Shown here: positions 63,170 through 64,000 of the stretch, piece by piece
How the letters are laid out: each line of letters opens with the position of its first letter
Numbering within the stretch: the first letter of the stretch is position 1
Assembly (NCBI GenBank): GCA_019115125.1
Contig: DXEG01000061.1
Location: 30,239-94,238, forward strand
From: Candidatus Blautia faecipullorum
GTDB lineage: Bacteria > Bacillota > Clostridia > Lachnospirales > Lachnospiraceae
Direction: 5' to 3'
Length of the DNA stretch: 64,000 bases
Made by a program: the position numbers and the translations under genes
Notes under the pieces: generated by a model
What the model was told of the DNA's origin: nothing
Seen by the model: only the letters and a program-made list of their open reading frames with translations
Databases searched by the model: none

Positions 63170-63640
63170 ATTGGCACCTCCTTTATGCATTCATTTTATC
63201 ATATTCACACAAATTTGCAAAGTTTAAGCATTTTATTTCTTATTTATTCTTTTATCTATCACTTTACGCATTATGTTTCGCACATTTTCAAACAAGTGCT
63301 ATGCAACAGCATTAATAACAACTGTTTAAAACCTTTCGCCTTTTCAACTTTTTATTATACAGAATTCTTCAAATAATATCATATTCACCAGGATATCTTT
63401 TGTATATAAAGGATACCCTCTCTGTACAAAAGCACATACGGTCGGTAAAGAGAGGGTAATATCTTGCTGTAGTAAACAACTATGTCTGTTTTAGATTTCC
63501 ATATAATAAGGACTGCCCTGAGTCCCTCGGGATTCAAAGCAGTCCTATAAAATTTTTTGAGGCTATTGGAGAAAAATCCCCTTTTCCTTATTCCACACTA
63601 TAACAGAACAAAGCTATTATAATTTTCCCAACATTTTCTT
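63170..63640. other. Gene-free AT-rich stretch with two structured hairpins
   Basis: About 470 bp with no supportable protein gene. It holds TACCCTCTCT (63414-63423) pairing with AGAGAGGGTA (63449-63458) across a 25-nt loop, with a possible outer GATAT/ATATC stem (63392-63396 with 63460-63464), and AGGACTGC (63509-63516) pairing with GCAGTCCT (63539-63546) around an inner CCTGAG/CTCGGG. A TTTTTT run at about 63552-63557 follows the latter on the plus strand. Confidence 0.55.
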
Positions 63641-64000
63641 TTTTCTGATCGGCAACCAGAACGATAAGCCGGGTTATGTCGTTGGGTGATCATCTATCTA
63701 GGCCATCTGTTGCCAGATGGCTCCAGCGACCCACCTGAAAGCACGACGGGCAGCCGTATCGCTTTCTTTTCGGTCTTGCTTCGAATGGAGTTTACATGTG
63801 CCCGCTCTGTTACCAGAACGGCGGTAGTCTCTTACACTGCCTTTCCACCCTTACCTCTCCCGAGAGAAGAGGCGGTTTATTTCTGTTGCACTGGTCTGGG
63901 AGTCGCCTCCACCGGACGTTATCCGGCATCCTGCCCTGTGAAGCCCGGACTTTCCTCGTCTGCACCCTTTCGTCTGTACAGCCGCGATCACCTGTCCTGG
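63640..64000 (-). ncRNA. rnpB: RNase P RNA component (class A), 5' end cut by window edge
   Basis: On the minus strand GAGGAAAGTCCGGGCTTC (near 63957-63940) then CACAGGGCAGG are the conserved core of RNase P RNA, and ACATAACCCGGCTTATCG near 63681-63663 is the conserved 3' part that pairs in P4/P2. The 5' P1 strand probably lies beyond 64000. The 3' end near 63640 is approximate. It is the ribozyme that trims tRNA precursors. Confidence 0.92.

Overview
The window looks like chromosomal DNA of a strictly anaerobic gut-type Clostridia, most likely Lachnospiraceae. The signs are near-50% GC, strong AGGAGG ribosome sites, a [FeFe]-hydrogenase maturation gene, class III ribonucleotide reductase activase, the Firmicutes rimP-nusA-infB order, a class A RNase P RNA, and an anaerobic purine-degradation gene set. 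No insertion sequence, prophage, integrase or CRISPR array was seen.

Layout. 1-665: the end of a hydrogenase-maturation operon (hydE partial, TM1266-type regulator) read leftward behind a leader that can form a terminator. 757-2150: L-cysteine desulfidase behind a structured leader. 2134-4434: hydantoinase/dihydropyrimidinase (hydA), divergent from a YheO/DauR-type regulator. 4530-11387: a six-gene leftward operon of DUF1015, a YdjI/YdjG/YdjH-like membrane-stress module, an NhaD-like antiporter and a cytidylate-kinase-like protein. 11605-16710: rightward ygeX-ygeY-ygeW-arcC. 16817-19200: MATE and AEC transporters. 19261-32470: leftward ssnA-ygfK-xdhD-xdhA-xdhB-xdhC-yqeB-yqeC-mocA. 32646-35874: DUF5662, a catalytically degenerate GlgX-like protein and exonuclease III. 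36010-48877: DUF1292, dut, nrdG, pnp, rpsO, ribF, truB, nrnA, rbfA, infB, ylxQ, ylxR, nusA, rimP. 48912-53214: topoisomerase IV pair. 53362-53432: tRNA-Glu(CUC). 53587-59829: ppk1, ppx/HD, DUF815 ATPase, pheA. 59955-61784: CmpB-like membrane protein and pyrBI. 61964-63169: AT-rich DUF4143 ATPase. 63640-64000: RNase P RNA (5' end cut by the window).

How it fits together. The purine block has every part expected of the selenium-dependent anaerobic route: two molybdenum hydroxylases, maturation genes for the labile Se-Mo cofactor (yqeB, yqeC, mocA-like), a YgfK flavin/Fe-S oxidoreductase, the amidohydrolases SsnA and HydA, diaminopropionate ammonia-lyase YgeX, the M20 hydrolase YgeY, the carbamoyltransferase YgeW, and carbamate kinase for ATP recovery. 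Assigning it to purine or uric-acid breakdown rests on family knowledge, not on the sequence alone. No recognised purine permease is present, so the AEC, NhaD-like and MATE proteins are only candidate transporters.

The items most worth a second look are the hydrogenase-maturation leader with mutually exclusive stems, the unassigned cyuA leader, the palindrome at the hydA regulator, the degenerate GlgX-like protein, the coding-like stretch after the xdhD stop codon, and the structured non-coding DNA beside rnpB. Start codons were often moved from the longest reading frame to fit ribosome binding sites. All family calls come from reading the sequence; no database search was run.
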